A stretch of 64,000 bases of DNA from Cheiracanthium punctorium (GCA_038373885.1 JAWZYV010012523.1:102677-166676); one strand, 5' to 3'. Shown: positions 14,323-25,420, counted from the first letter of the stretch. Notes: generated by a model not told the origin, from the sequence alone. Numbers and translations: made by a program.

Positions 14323-15960
14323 GCACATTTAAAAAAATCTGATAATAATGGGAAAATGTAAAAAAAAGAAATAAAAGAAATATGCATGAATAATACTCAA
14401 ATAATGTTCAGAAACAATGTATGTTTTATATTGTGGAAAGAAACTTTTTTTTGAAATTATAATTTTGCTTCTTAAATTTCCAAATGGCAATTTTGAAAAT
14501 GGCCCATTTCCGGAAAAGCAGAGAATCTACAGTAATGTCTACGAAAACGTTTAAAAATGGATAATGTCAAATACAAAAATAAAGTGGATTTTTCCTCAGT
14601 TGTTGAAAATTTCCGAGGTTAGCCTAATTATTTTATCTATTTAAGATTTTTTTTTTTTTTTTGTGTGTGTGTGTGTTTTTACGTTTTTACAAATTTAGCT
14701 GAAAGCCATTCAGTGATTAAACTTGTGCCTCAAGTTTTGGTTGCCAAAGCGCTTCCTATATCTACTCTATGGATTTACGCTATGATTATTTTTCACTTTA
14801 TTTGATGTCTTTACAAATACAGCTTTCAACGCTACAGTTTCAATTAAGTAACATTTTGTATATAAAAAGATTACCTTTGAAAACTATTTTTTGCGACAAA
14901 CATTTATAAGTCCGGTTATAAATAAATATTATAAACATTGTTGCCTGCTTAGAAACGGACAGATTAACCAACTATCGGCAAAATTTTAACTTTGGAACCT
15001 GGGGTATTTTAAGGTTACATTACCAATGATTCCAGGTATGGAAAACAATTGTTACTTCACAAGGATTCTTATATTTATACTCATATTGGAAGGTTTTAAA
15101 GTGAAAAAAAAATAAATAAAATAATTCCTACGAAAAAAGATATTCTACTAACCGACGAATATTCTGAACTCGAATCATTATTGGTGGAAGAGGAGTTACC
15201 CCATACTTTTCTTGGTGACGAAAGCAACATTAGTAGAGATATTCGAAACAATCCAATAATTGCACTTTGAGAGTAATATAATGAAAAGGAGAACTAAAAG
15301 TTAATTTTTATCCATGCAATTCTTTAAACAGTGAAATATTTAAAGTTTTGAAGACTGGCAAGTGTTCTATAATCATTGAATTTGCTGTCACTATCCTGCA
15401 TTCATTTGTTTAAATGTTGCACGGTATTTCACAGATCCAAATACTGAATCAAAAGAACTATGTCACTACGTCATTTAATTTTTTATGCTGACATCTTGCA
15501 TTTTAAAAACTGCATTGAATGTAAGGTTTAATCATCATGAAAATATTAAAACAGTTCTCTGATAAAAACTTCTGTAAAAGTTAAAATGTGGAATAAAACT
15601 CTTTTAAATGTAAACTATTTTAGTAAAAAAAATTACTATGCAAGGATTGCATATAGCTCAAAACCAAACTATAATCTGAAAATACGCTTAGTTGGAAATA
15701 ACTTTTTAAAGTAAATATATTTAGCTGTGAATAACATTTTAAAGCCGAACATAAAATGTTCTTCTAGCGTTACAGGTATTTATTTTCCGAAATGAGCCCT
15801 TTTCATATAAAACTAAAAACAAATGTTTGCTGAAAGTATAAAAATAATGCACCACAATTGTATAAAGGACATTTGAACAAATATTTATTCATATCACACT
15901 ACTATACACAACACCCATTCATTTCATATCACATTCCCATTGATTAGTATAGCGTTTGTA
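14323..15960. other. No gene recognised
   Basis: AT-rich, with a T/GT simple tract at about 14648-14678. A short acidic frame, LLTDEYSELESLLVEEELPH and onward, ends at 15270 without a clear ATG; it has no known match and is too short to call. Confidence 0.55.
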
Positions 15961-16019
15961 GAAATCTAGAAAAATACTGGTCCTAGGCCTTCGGTAACTT
16001 CACTTTTGGGGTGGGGACT

Positions 16020-16640
16020 TATTTTTGGCGCCAAATTTGGCGCTATTTCGCCAAAAGTCGTCAAGCTTGGCGACATTTTGGTCATTTGGCGCGATTTTCC
16101 TAATTGGATCTTGTAAAATTAGTTTTCTTGCATTAGCATGCTTAATACCCTAATATTTCTCTTGTAAGACATAATCAAAAGTCCCGCTTTATGAAGAACC
16201 TTCGAGAGACGCATTCTTCTGGAAACTTCTTGTAGCTTCTGCGACAGCTATATATACAAGCATGACAGGCAACCCAGTTCAGTGTGGGTCGAGCTTCCGA
16301 TGAATACGCACCTTTGACCTGGAAATTGAATTTTGCTATAGAAGCGGTATTTTCGCTTGCCTTTTTGAAGCTTTGTTTTTAAGTACTGTGTGTAAATTCT
16401 TCATTGCTGTGTCTTACGAAAATCCCACGTATATTTCCACTGATTTTTTTGCCTGCGGAAGTGTTTTGTTTTGTGTGAGAAATACAGAATTTATAAAAGC
16501 TTGTGTACTAAGCGGACTGTTAAAAGCACGTTAATGCCAGATTGTGCTTATGAATTTTGTACAGCTGATTATTCGACGAAGTTCTAGAAGTTATAAAGTT
16601 TCCGTTCCGTCCTGACAAGTGGACGCTTTACTATTTGTAG
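16020..16640 (+). mobile_element. Probable solo LTR or retroelement promoter region
   Basis: A leading cluster of TTTGGCG/GGCGCC words (16022-16096) is followed by a complete Pol II core promoter (16196-16290) and about 350 bp of leader-like sequence with no open frame. Terminal repeats of this design (enhancer-like motifs, TATA, initiator, non-coding U5) are normal for Gypsy-type LTRs. The exact TG...CA limits and target-site duplication could not be fixed, and no gag or pol follows. It might instead be a decayed heat-shock gene 5' end. Confidence 0.4.
16196..16290 (+). promoter_or_regulatory. Heat-shock-type promoter: HSE array, TATA box, initiator
   Basis: At 16196-16208 there is GAA-n2-TTC-n2-GAG. 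At 16217-16239 there is TTC-n2-GAA-n2-TTC-n2-GTA-n2-TTC, that is five alternating heat-shock-factor pentamer cores in correct 2-nt spacing with one mismatch. TATATATA lies at 16249-16256. An arthropod-type initiator TTCAGT places a start at A16281, 32 bp after the TATA start. A second short TTC-n2-GAA site with a TTATAAAG lies near 16583-16598. Spacing and order fit a heat-inducible Pol II promoter; its activity is inferred. Confidence 0.6.
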
Positions 16641-16687
16641 AACTTTCTATACTTGCTCGACTTTAAAATCATGAGCCCATGAAACTA

Positions 16688-16796
16688 CCCTAGTAGCACA
16701 ATTAGTCCAAAAGACGTTTAAAACACGTTTTCTAACTTCAAAAAACGTGTTTCCAACGTAATTTGAACGTTTTTTGAACTAGTTGTGCTACTAGGG
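16688..16796. mobile_element. 109-bp foldback MITE
   Basis: Ends CCCTAGTAGCACAA and TTGTGCTACTAGGG are perfect inverses. About 40 bp of each arm pairs with some six mismatches, and both arms carry ACGTTT words. It is a hairpin-forming MITE with no coding capacity. The end sequence and palindrome-rich arms resemble the elements at 1951 and 55936. Confidence 0.75.
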
Positions 16797-17867
16797 ATAG
16801 CATATTTTCTGCAACAATATTTCAGTCTGCCAATTAACACGAGCAAAGCCTCACAAACAGTGAATGATTGATGCATCAGGAGTTGACCAAAGAACTTGGA
16901 AAGCTGAGGAGAACTTTTTCCATAAACCCCTTGTAATAAATATCAATGAGATGACTACAAAACTGACGGTGAAAAAAACGTGTTTTTAGATAATCAAACT
17001 GATTTCGTGATTTGCTTCAATGCTTCAAGCTCGAAATGTGAATTAAGATTGTTGAAAAAATAGGTAATTGTTTTCTTGTATTCTTAAAGAATGCATGCTC
17101 TGATATTGGTTGCTGTAAACTATGATTCTACATTTTTATAACTAATTTTGTAATTTGCCATGCTAAGTTGTTATAACTTTTATTGTAATTCCTCATGTTG
17201 TACGAATTGAGAAACAGCAAATCTTGACTTTAATGTACAAGCATCAGTATGCTTTATTAGGTTAAATGCCGAAGCATCACTGACAAATGCAATACACTAA
17301 GTTATATTTCAAGCCCTCCATGAAAGCCAAAATAGTTTGGGATTTGTAAGAATACAATAAATAAAACAGAACTGTGAACAGTAAATAAATTTATCGTTCT
17401 ATGAGAGGATAGCTTTTCTATAATGGATAATATGTGGCGAGGAGATCTCATTAAGGATGTTCGTGAGTATTTTTCAGATTCCGCGAAAGAGATTTTACCA
17501 ATACTGTGAAACTGAATGTTCATAAGGTTAAAATTTTAACAAACTCGACATTAAAAGTTAGCAGATGTTGTTTGAGTGTTGAGCGATTACTGATCTTCCC
17601 GCATTCTCTGTTGAATAAAGTCAATGATGAGAGTTTGCATGACTAAATACTGAATAAAGAAGAAAATACAGTTTTTTTAAGAATTAGGTTTATTTAACTG
17701 TTTTTTTTATAAAATATACATTCATGTAAATTCCTGCCTTTATTTTGAAAAGGAATTATCTCCGTTTCGAAAATTTATTAAAATTCAAGACCGAATTTTC
17801 GAACTTCATATGTTTTGAGAGAATATTAATCAATTAATTGTATTGTTAAAAGTAGAGTGTTTACTTG
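16797..17867. other. No gene recognised
   Basis: AT-rich. The minus-strand frame 17302-17523 (73 codons) shows no domain. Confidence 0.6.

Positions 17868-17935
<68 letters not shown>
17868..17935. repeat. (TA)n(TG)n compound microsatellite
   Basis: About 30 bp of TA followed by about 37 bp of TG. Confidence 0.95.
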
Positions 17936-17937
<2 letters not shown>

Positions 17938-19415
17938 ATTTATCCATCAGATATTTTAATCAAGTTTATTCCATAGACTAAAGCTCTTCAAATTAGATGT
18001 TTTGCAATTTTTTTTAAATAAATCTCTATAGCTTCATAATCATAATTATTACATACTCGGTTTGCGGAAAAGTAATTTAACTAGATTAAATTACATATAA
18101 TAAAAGATAATGTTAATTTAATTATTTGTAATTGCTGTCGTCAATCTTAAGCGTAACTATTTCTCTATTTCTTTCTTTTAACTAGTATTTAAATATTTTT
18201 ACGTTTTTTACAGTAGCCAATAAGTAAAGCTTAAGAGTAATAGTAATAAACACATTACAGTACATTTTCCGAGCTATTCGTAAATCTTTTCTCAAATTCG
18301 TTTCTACCATTAAATAGCTAAACTCCCTATTTGGAGCTTAAGCAATAGCTATTAAATTGAAAGTTGACAATAAAAGTTATAATTTCAGTATTAGGGATAA
18401 TCTTAATGCGGCCAGTTCTGTGCTCACTTTTTTCCCCCCAAAACATAATCCCCGAAGTAGAAAGATCTTTATATTGCGTTTTTCTCCACTCTTAAAACGA
18501 AGTCGACATTTTTCTTTTTCTCCTCCCTTAATGGGTTCTTGATCAATGATTCATTCTCAAGACTAAATTAACATTTCAGAAGCTATCTTAAAAAAAAGTA
18601 GAAACCGCAAGAGTTGCTTTTTATTTACTTATTTATTTACTTTTGAGTTAATCTTTTTGTCTGGAATTATTATTGTGCAAAAACTATGATGGAGACATAA
18701 AGCTTTACTTATCTTCCTTGTTTTTTTTTTACTTTCTGATTTAAATTATTTACGAGTTTATGAATTTCTATAGAATAAATCCCCATAGGAAATTAGCGAC
18801 AGCATGGAAAAGGAAACCTAAGCTTACTTACGTCACATTACACTTGAGCAAAAGAAATATAAATAGTATGTTAATATTGAATTAAAAGCAACGCTTTTAT
18901 AATTTATGATTTCATCGTTACACTACCATAACTTTAATTTAAACCTCGGGCAAATAGAAATTACTTTTTATCAGCTAAACAATGAATTTTTAAATGTAGC
19001 GCTTTTACTAGTGTTGGAACGCTTCTGTTTCGATTTTATCCAGGAAAAAGGAAAAAAAGACTCTTCCCGGTATTATTCCCAAACAATGAAAGAGCTCTTC
19101 TGACTTTCGAAACATAATGAAAGCCACACCGTTCGTTCGTGCGATTGGCTAATTTAAAAATCAGAAAATTCTTCTTTTCTCTGACATTTTTTTTTCATTT
19201 TTAAATTCAGGAAATTCCTGTATTAGGGTGTAAATTTCAAAAGCTGTCATAATTTAAACGTTTCGTCAATTTTTTCGTTTTCTACTCGTTCGAAAAACCT
19301 TCTCGAAGTTACCCAGATTTTGTTTCATGGTTGCCTTCAATCGGGACCATCCTGATTCTGCATTCATGATTCTGCATGGCCTGCTTGTGCATTCCGATGA
19401 GTCATCCACAGAGGC
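17936..19415. other. No gene recognised
   Basis: AT-rich. Short frames at 18357-18542 and 18906-19103 are unsupported. A TTC-TC-GAA word near 19306 is an isolated partial heat-shock-element-like site. Confidence 0.55.
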
Positions 19416-19496
19416 CTACGGATGCTCACTTATTGGTTCCAGCACTTAGATACGTCACTTAATGGCCGAATCTAACCAATGAGGAAACGTCCGTAG
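19416..19496. repeat. Inverted repeat with CCAAT/ATTGG words
   Basis: CTACGGATGCTCACTTATTGG (first 20 bases from 19416) pairs imperfectly with the reverse complement of AACCAATGAGGAAACGTCCG (19474 on). Arms are 23 bp with a 35-bp loop. It is either a small MITE or a pair of CCAAT boxes; nothing recognisable is transcribed nearby. Confidence 0.45.
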
Positions 19497-20126
19497 ATTA
19501 TTTTTGATTTCATCGCTTCAACAATGCACCTTATCTACTAGTTTTTAAGAATTTGAAAGAAAATTGAAAATAATGTTTTTCAAATACTGCTTCTTTTTTT
19601 GAGGAGGAAAAAAAAAACTTTAAGCAACACTTCCGTTATTACGAACACTGCGTGAATTGGTGAGAAAGAAAGAGCAATTTTTCCCCTCTACCGAGAATAC
19701 ACGTTTTTTCTCAAATCTGCACTCAAATAAAGCCTTCTTAGTGAATAGGTTTAAAACTTTCCTTCGCCTGTAAAGGTTATTTAATAGATAAAAGATATGG
19801 CACCTGGTTTTTCAGATAGGATTATTTTCGTTCACCTTGATTATTAAATCTAACCATGCACTAGAGCAGTGAAAATCAAAATGCTAGGAGAGAAGGGTAA
19901 GAAGAAGAAGAAAAAAAAAAAAACTAGTACAAATGTGGAGGCCATCTTTGTGGGAATACTTGCTTCAATCATATTTTCAAAGCACGTCTTTTGAAAATTG
20001 TTTAGGATAGCGAAAAAGTTTGCTTTCAAAATAATAGGAATGCGAAGTGTGGATGTTTGTTGTAACTTCTTGTTTTCCCGTGGTTATTGTTGTGTTTGTT
20101 TATATCTCATTACTGTCTGTGCTCTT

Positions 20127-20800
20127 TGGTTTCTCTAAAAACAATCTAGAATTTTTCTCTGTGTGCAATAAAAACTTCACGCTTTGAGAAATATTTCGAT
20201 GTTTAGAAAACAAATTCGATATCATCTCCATAGAAAAGTAAGCTCTTGCTCAAATATTTCCTTTTGAAGCATTTTCTTTAATTACCAAAAGTTGTTTTTC
20301 CATTTGGAAAATGCATCGAGTTAGCTTGCTTAGTTTTCAACAAAATGGAAAAATGAACTTGTCCATCTTTATTTGCATATCATTACTCATATTACTTCAC
20401 TGGTTGTTTTGTTTGTTTAATATCTCATTAATGGCTGTAAAGGGGCCGGTGGCTTGGAGTTTAAGGGTTGCCCTACTCCACGCCAATCGCCTAAGCGTAC
20501 AGTCGTGGGTTCGATTCCCGATAAACCCCCTAGCTGTTTGCGTTCGTCCAAATACTGTGCTATAAAAATATGTAATTTGAAGCAAATAAAGAACTTTTAA
20601 ATAGGAACAACATCGATAACTGCTAACAATGCCGAAGATCTCGACATCATTTCTGAATCAGTTATCAAGTACTGGCAGTAACTTCTGGTTTCTCTAAAAG
20701 CAATATGATATTTTTGTCTGTCTGCAATAAAAACATTTCGTCCTCAGAAACATTCATATTTTTTGCAAATAAAGTCGATTTCATCTCACGGGAAAAAAAT
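20127..20800. repeat. Direct duplication split by a SINE
   Basis: Sequence starting TGGTTTCTCTAAAAACAAT at 20127 recurs, diverged, at 20686 (TGGTTTCTCTAAAAGCAAT), with alignment continuing for more than 100 bp. The stretch before each copy also matches (TTGTTTATATCTCATTA near 20095; TTTGTTTAATATCTCATTA near 20415). The second copy is interrupted by about 235 bp carrying the SINE at 20438. The original unit was therefore a tandem duplication of about 320 bp into which the SINE later jumped. Confidence 0.55.
20438..20600 (+). mobile_element. tRNA-derived SINE
   Basis: A 5' tRNA-like head has an A-box-like GGTGGCTTGGAGTTTAAGG (20449 on) and a clear B box GGGTTCGATTCCCG (20507-20520). It is followed by a non-tRNA body and an A-rich end. 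The acceptor and D arms are not intact, so this is a SINE and not a tRNA gene. It sits inside one copy of the duplication at 20127-20800. Confidence 0.65.
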
Positions 20801-20992
20801 TATTTCTTAAAATATTTCTGATTAAAATTTCGAAAAAAATTTCAAAAGCTGTTTCATATTTCCAAAAATAAATCAAATCAATGTGCTTGTTGTTCATATA
20901 CAAAGAGCTTTTCTTTCTTTTTTAATCAAAATGTTTTTCGGATGAATATTTTTTGATTAAAAATTTCTGTATTCTATTTTTGGGGAAATTAT

Positions 20993-21062
20993 ACACCGGT
21001 AACTCTACCGGTAACTCGTCCCTTATGAGTTTACCGGTATGATGAGTTTACCGGGAGAGGTA
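20993..21062. repeat. ACCGGTAA direct/inverted repeat cluster
   Basis: ACCGGTAACTC occurs twice, then its inverse GAGTTTACCGG twice, within 70 bp. The cluster lies at the 3' edge of the antisense LINE and may be part of that element's tail or a separate tiny foldback. Confidence 0.6.
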
Positions 21063-22030
21063 CGATGGTTTATTCTTGGCCAGTTCTTCCAGCTCGAGTC
21101 CTTGAAGATGTTTCATCTTCAACTTATGAAATGTGCAGCTGATCTGTAGTCAATTAAACTGCACGAGGCTTAGTCGACAAGAGTGGCTTTCTTTGCTAAC
21201 TCTTCCGTAGCCTCGTTACCTTAAATCTGACAGTGGGATAAATCTAAGGAGAACTATATTCTTGAACCTTAGCGACTCCCAAAGAAGGAGTCGACATTCC
21301 GTAATGCTACTGGAAGTAAATATTTGGGCAACATTAGCAATTGCTAGAATGGCGGCCTGAGTGTCGGAGAGAGTTACAGTCTGATCAAAATCGTCACGAC
21401 GTGATGGCAAGAACAGTAAGGAGTCGCTAATTTCCCTTCACCGTTAAAATACTCAGTGGAACAATTTTTCAGATGGGTAACGGGTATGAATTCTCCCCTT
21501 AGCAATGAAAACAGGACTGAATAGCAATTCTACGACTTCAGAACAGGCTGAGTAAGGTTCAGGTGGTACAGAATACCAATAAATTCTAAAGTTAGCTGGC
21601 CGTAGCAAGAATTTCGGGATGAAATTGCGATCACAGATGTTTCTCTCTTTACGTACGCATTGGAGGAAACCATCCTGTGTCTTCGTGGATCCGGGACAGA
21701 GGAGGTTCATATCTCACCTCAACCTGATGCGTGGTGTAACCTAATGAACTTTTCGTATAATATTAAGGCAGCACTTAGAATATGCTTTTTCATACAGAGT
21801 TCGTCGGTACAGAGGAGCACTGCAGTAGCCGGAGATGGAATTACTCCTCCGGTGATAAGATATAGAGCTTGGTTTTGAATTCGGTCAATCCTTTCAACAA
21901 GCTTAGAGACAGTAATAAAGGGAGCACAACAATAGTTTATAAAAGGTTTCAATAAAATTTTATAGATGGTGAGCAAAGTAGACTTGCCACAGCACCATCT
22001 AGACCCTGTCAGGCGTTTAATAATAGAAAA
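21060..22030 (-). mobile_element. Jockey-like LINE, 5'-truncated 3' end (RT thumb and RNase H), broken
   Basis: On the minus strand the RT thumb region reads KILLKPFINYCCAPF and ERIDRIQNQALYLITGGV, followed by CTDELCMKKHILSAALILYE (21976-21719). These blocks are diagnostic of Jockey/CR1-type non-LTR retrotransposons of arthropods. Farther down, the RNase H segment LSDTQAAILAIANV keeps the SD-S/T-x-A catalytic word, then ITECRLLL, IPLSDLR and GNEATEELAKKATLVD. Stops and frameshifts interrupt the frames at several points, so it is inactive. The visible homology starts within the RT thumb, consistent with 5' truncation on insertion. It is related in type to the LINE fragment at 58907-59377. Confidence 0.75.
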
Positions 22031-23735
22031 ATAAGGACTTTTGCTTTAAGTTTTCGATATATGATTTTCACAAGAGACGGTGATCAAAAATTACCTCCCA
22101 GTATTTTGTGTTTCCACTAAAAAAAGTAATCTTCATTGACTGTTTTAAGTACACATAGGGTTACTGTGGTAAAAGTAGAATAAGTTATGCCAAATTTAAA
22201 AATATATATTTATACCTATAAAAAGTATCTTTGAAACAAATATGTTTTTGCATTTAATTAAAAATATATAAATAAATAAATGAAAGCCTGCAAGATCTAA
22301 ATAAGATATTCCCGGATGATACTTTGCATTTTTACTGCAGTAAAAAATATTTTTAATAAAAGAATTGCTGAAAATTTTTATAAATAAATAAATATTTTTA
22401 AAGACGCATTTCTTTCCAAGAGCATCCAAATATTATTTATTTGAATTTTCTCATTTTTATTCTACAAGGTTTTAGTAATTATATGCTTTTCTAGGAAGTT
22501 AAAACATAAAATTTTGTAATGAATCTCATAAATATAGAACTGGTTTAATCAGGAACATAATATATTTAGTTTTCCGTAAACATTCGTGGAACAAAAGTAA
22601 GCACGTTAAAATTTGATGACTTTTATAAAGGCTATTTCTTAGTGTTTAAGGTATCTGTTATGGTTTTAAAAAATCCATAAACTAAAATATTCACATTTTA
22701 TGATTTCTTTAGTTAATGTATTAAGTTAATAATTTACAAAATTTAAAGAAGAGAAATATAGTCTAAAAAATGACTTAGGACCGCTGTTTTATAATGCAAA
22801 GCTGCATTTTTTAATAATGTGTGTCAACATCAATGCGAAAAAAAAAAGCATAGTGTGACACGAGTTAAATTAAATTTTATGAACAAAGTCTATCCAAATT
22901 ATGATCAATTAGTACCAATTATGATAAATATTAATTTCTAATATTTTCTATAAAATATCCTGTTTGTTTTTGCACTTATAATAAAATGTTAAATAATCTG
23001 TTATTTATGTAAAACGTTTAGTGCGTACATATGACATCCCTTTTACGATAAACTGTGTATGAAGTATATTTAACGAGAAGCAAAAAAACTTTTTGAATTA
23101 AATAAAATTTTCCTTCTGGCTTAAGACATGTTTCGATGTTCATTAAAATTAATAAACCAGTTTTAATTTTCATTATTTAAAACAATAAATACCCACAAGA
23201 TTTTAGAAAACGAGTATTTTAAACACATTCCGAGATTTTGATCTTATGTAACAAACTTTTGACTAACATAAGTCTCATGACAGCTGCATTTCTGATTCTT
23301 AAATGGAAGCATGCATATAATCACATGGACGAACAAGTTCAATGTCTAAGCATACCGTAGTCTGAAAGTATAAATTCTCGTAGAAGTTTTAAAGTTAAAA
23401 AAAAATTACGTAATTTTCAAATTTTATGATAAATTGCAACTCTCCATTGATTATACCAAAAAGAGACCCAGTTTATATATTGTTATTTCTAAAAACCAAA
23501 AATCTTCTTTAAACCAACCATTACGGCAAAAAGAATCATTCGTGGTGTATAATGCTCTGGTAGATGACAATTAGCATTTAATAACCTTTAATTCGCTGAT
23601 ATGAAAATAAGTGAATATTTTAGACAGAAAATAACAGTTCTTGTGAACCACTCAAGATTAAGTGTAATCATCTGTGAAAATTTTACTGGTATAACCGTAA
23701 ATTTATGAAGTACAGAATTTCTAAAATGTCTTGCT
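22031..23735. other. No gene recognised
   Basis: Very AT-rich. The only sizable frame (22196-22429, minus) is Lys/Phe/Ile-rich low-complexity translation of AT-rich DNA. Confidence 0.65.
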
Positions 23736-23739
23736 TTAA

Positions 23740-23951
23740 CCCTTTAAAGTGCAGTATTCCCGTTCTGGGAACACCAAACTCTGACGTTTTGACTGTTGCC
23801 AGTCACGAAGAATAGATTTGATTTCTATAAAAATAGTTGCGCGTGACATAGCTCCACGAGAGTCCTTTACTTGTCATTTCCCGTAAAAAATTGTCACGAT
23901 TATTTTTAGCAGCATTTACATCTGCTGAAAAATGGAAGAATGCGAGTAGAG
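23740..23951 (+). mobile_element. piggyBac-like terminal fragment, copy A
   Basis: TTAA at 23736-23739 is followed by CCCTTTAAAGTGCAG and TTCCCGTTCTGGGAACACC. TTAA plus CCCTTT is the hallmark of piggyBac-group termini. About 210 bp matches, inverted, the segment at 53148-53357. No right-hand terminus is visible; the element runs into the hairpin at 23969. Confidence 0.6.
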
Positions 23952-23968
23952 CTGGATAGATTGCCCAA

Positions 23969-24265
23969 TGCTGAAAAAAGGGCAGCCGTTGCGATCGCTC
24001 CACTTACCAGCCAACTTACCACTTAACTACCAGCAAGATGGCGGACGACCGAAACGTTCATCACGTGCCACAGATCTAGGGACTCTTTTTTGCTGGCTGT
24101 GCCGCAAAGCTGTGCTGTGCCCCAAAGCTGGCTGTGCCGGCAGCTGGCTGTGAGCTGCGTCAAAAAAGGGTCTCTAGATCTGTGGCACGCGATGAACATT
24201 TCTGTCGTCCGCCATCTTGCTGGTAGTTAAGTCGAGCGATGGAAACGTCTGCCCTTTTTTCAGCA
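23969..24265. mobile_element. 297-bp foldback hairpin with YY1-like sites
   Basis: The left arm (23969-24091) and right arm (24162-24265) are inverted copies, roughly 90% alike. The left arm has a 19-bp internal duplication around ACTTACC. Each arm carries CAAGATGGCGGACGAC, close to the YY1 consensus, and TGCCACAGATCTAG. The loop (24092-24161) repeats GCTGGCTGTGC three to four times. Transcribed, it would give a long, nearly perfect hairpin RNA. It is either a foldback MITE or a small-RNA-type hairpin locus; no coding frame. Confidence 0.7.
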
Positions 24266-24267
24266 CT

Positions 24268-25324
24268 CGTCTTCTCACTTTAGGCACCTCGAAAATAGGC
24301 TATTTTCGCGATTTTTTTTCGAGGATTTTTGCAAACAATTATGAGATAAAATGGATCCTATATAATAAACACATCCTTCAAGTACAAGAAATTTTTTTTT
24401 AAATTTTTTTGAACAATTATTATAATAAAACAGTAGCATCGAAAAATCCGTGTAGAAATGTAATGTTCGTGGCTTGTTGATGGTATCTCCGAGACAGGTC
24501 ATCTGAAACAAAAAAAAATAAAATAGTTTTAGATTCAGTATGTCAGTGGTAATAGCGCATATCATCATATTTTTGATATTCGCGAAAATAACAAAATGGC
24601 GCACGTTTTTCGAAAAAGTAAAAAAAAAAACGCGTTATTTTGCAATTTTTTTTGTAAAATAAAATACTTCAAATCAAAATTTTAAAAATACGATGAAATG
24701 CGTTATAGCCATAACTATGAAGAATATGTCATTCAAATTTCATGACAATCGGCCGGATAGTTTCCGAAATTTCATCAACAAGGCAGTGAAAAACCTTGTT
24801 TTGAGATAAACGCGTTTAAAGTTTTGTTTGCAGAAAAATCATGAAAAAACCTTACCTCGGGTTAATCAGCGATGCCTGCTCCATACAATGGACCTTCCGA
24901 TTCTTCGTAGAAGTTCTGCTCGTCCAAAATAGCTTCCCTTCGTCTCGACCTAGTCTCTTTTGAAGCGTTAGAGTTGCGGCGCGGCGTTTCCCTACGCGTA
25001 CGCGATCACTGCCGCGTTTCTCGGCGTATTGAGCGGCGATAGATGAGTATAGACCCCAAAACAAAATATACCTAAGCAAGGGGTACTACATTAACAAAAG
25101 AACACGACTATTCAATTGTATAGAGTCAGGTATACACGGACCGTCCGCGCGGCGTCAAAGGAATCAGCCGGGTGCTCTCAGGTAGTCACCTAACGGTCGC
25201 CCAAAAATGTAGTTAGACTCGTCCGATCTTTATGAAATTTTGATATAACATTTTTGATGATATGTACTTTCAAAATTTAAAAAAAAATTCGATTTTTTTT
25301 AATTTTCAAAGTGAGAAGACGCCT
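24268..25324. mobile_element. TIR element with TTAA at one end
   Basis: CGTCTTCTCACTTT at 24268-24281 is the inverse of AAAGTGAGAAGACG at 25308-25321. The right end continues GCC and abuts TTAA (25325-25328). The left end lacks the two outermost G and the TTAA, so it is clipped where it meets the hairpin element. The interior has a GC-rich block (about 24850-25210) with a 75-codon minus-strand frame (24852-25079) rich in Arg, without a known domain. TTAA targets suggest a piggyBac or Kolobok-type superfamily; this is inference. Confidence 0.55.
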
Positions 25325-25384
25325 TAAGATATTTATAATATTCCAGCACTCCAAGAGGATTAGAGTGTTAGAAATTTAATACAT

Positions 25385-25420
25385 ATACAGGGGGTTGCAA
25401 AAAAATTTGCATAGCATGTT
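25385..25420. mobile_element. Isolated mariner-like left terminus
   Basis: TACAGGGGGTTGCAAAAAAA has the TA-CAGGG form of mariner-group ends. No matching right end was found within reach. Confidence 0.3.

Noticed and set aside
20449..20530. Possible tRNA gene
   Set aside because: The B box is good, but acceptor, D and anticodon arms do not fold and the body continues as a retroposon; treated as a SINE.
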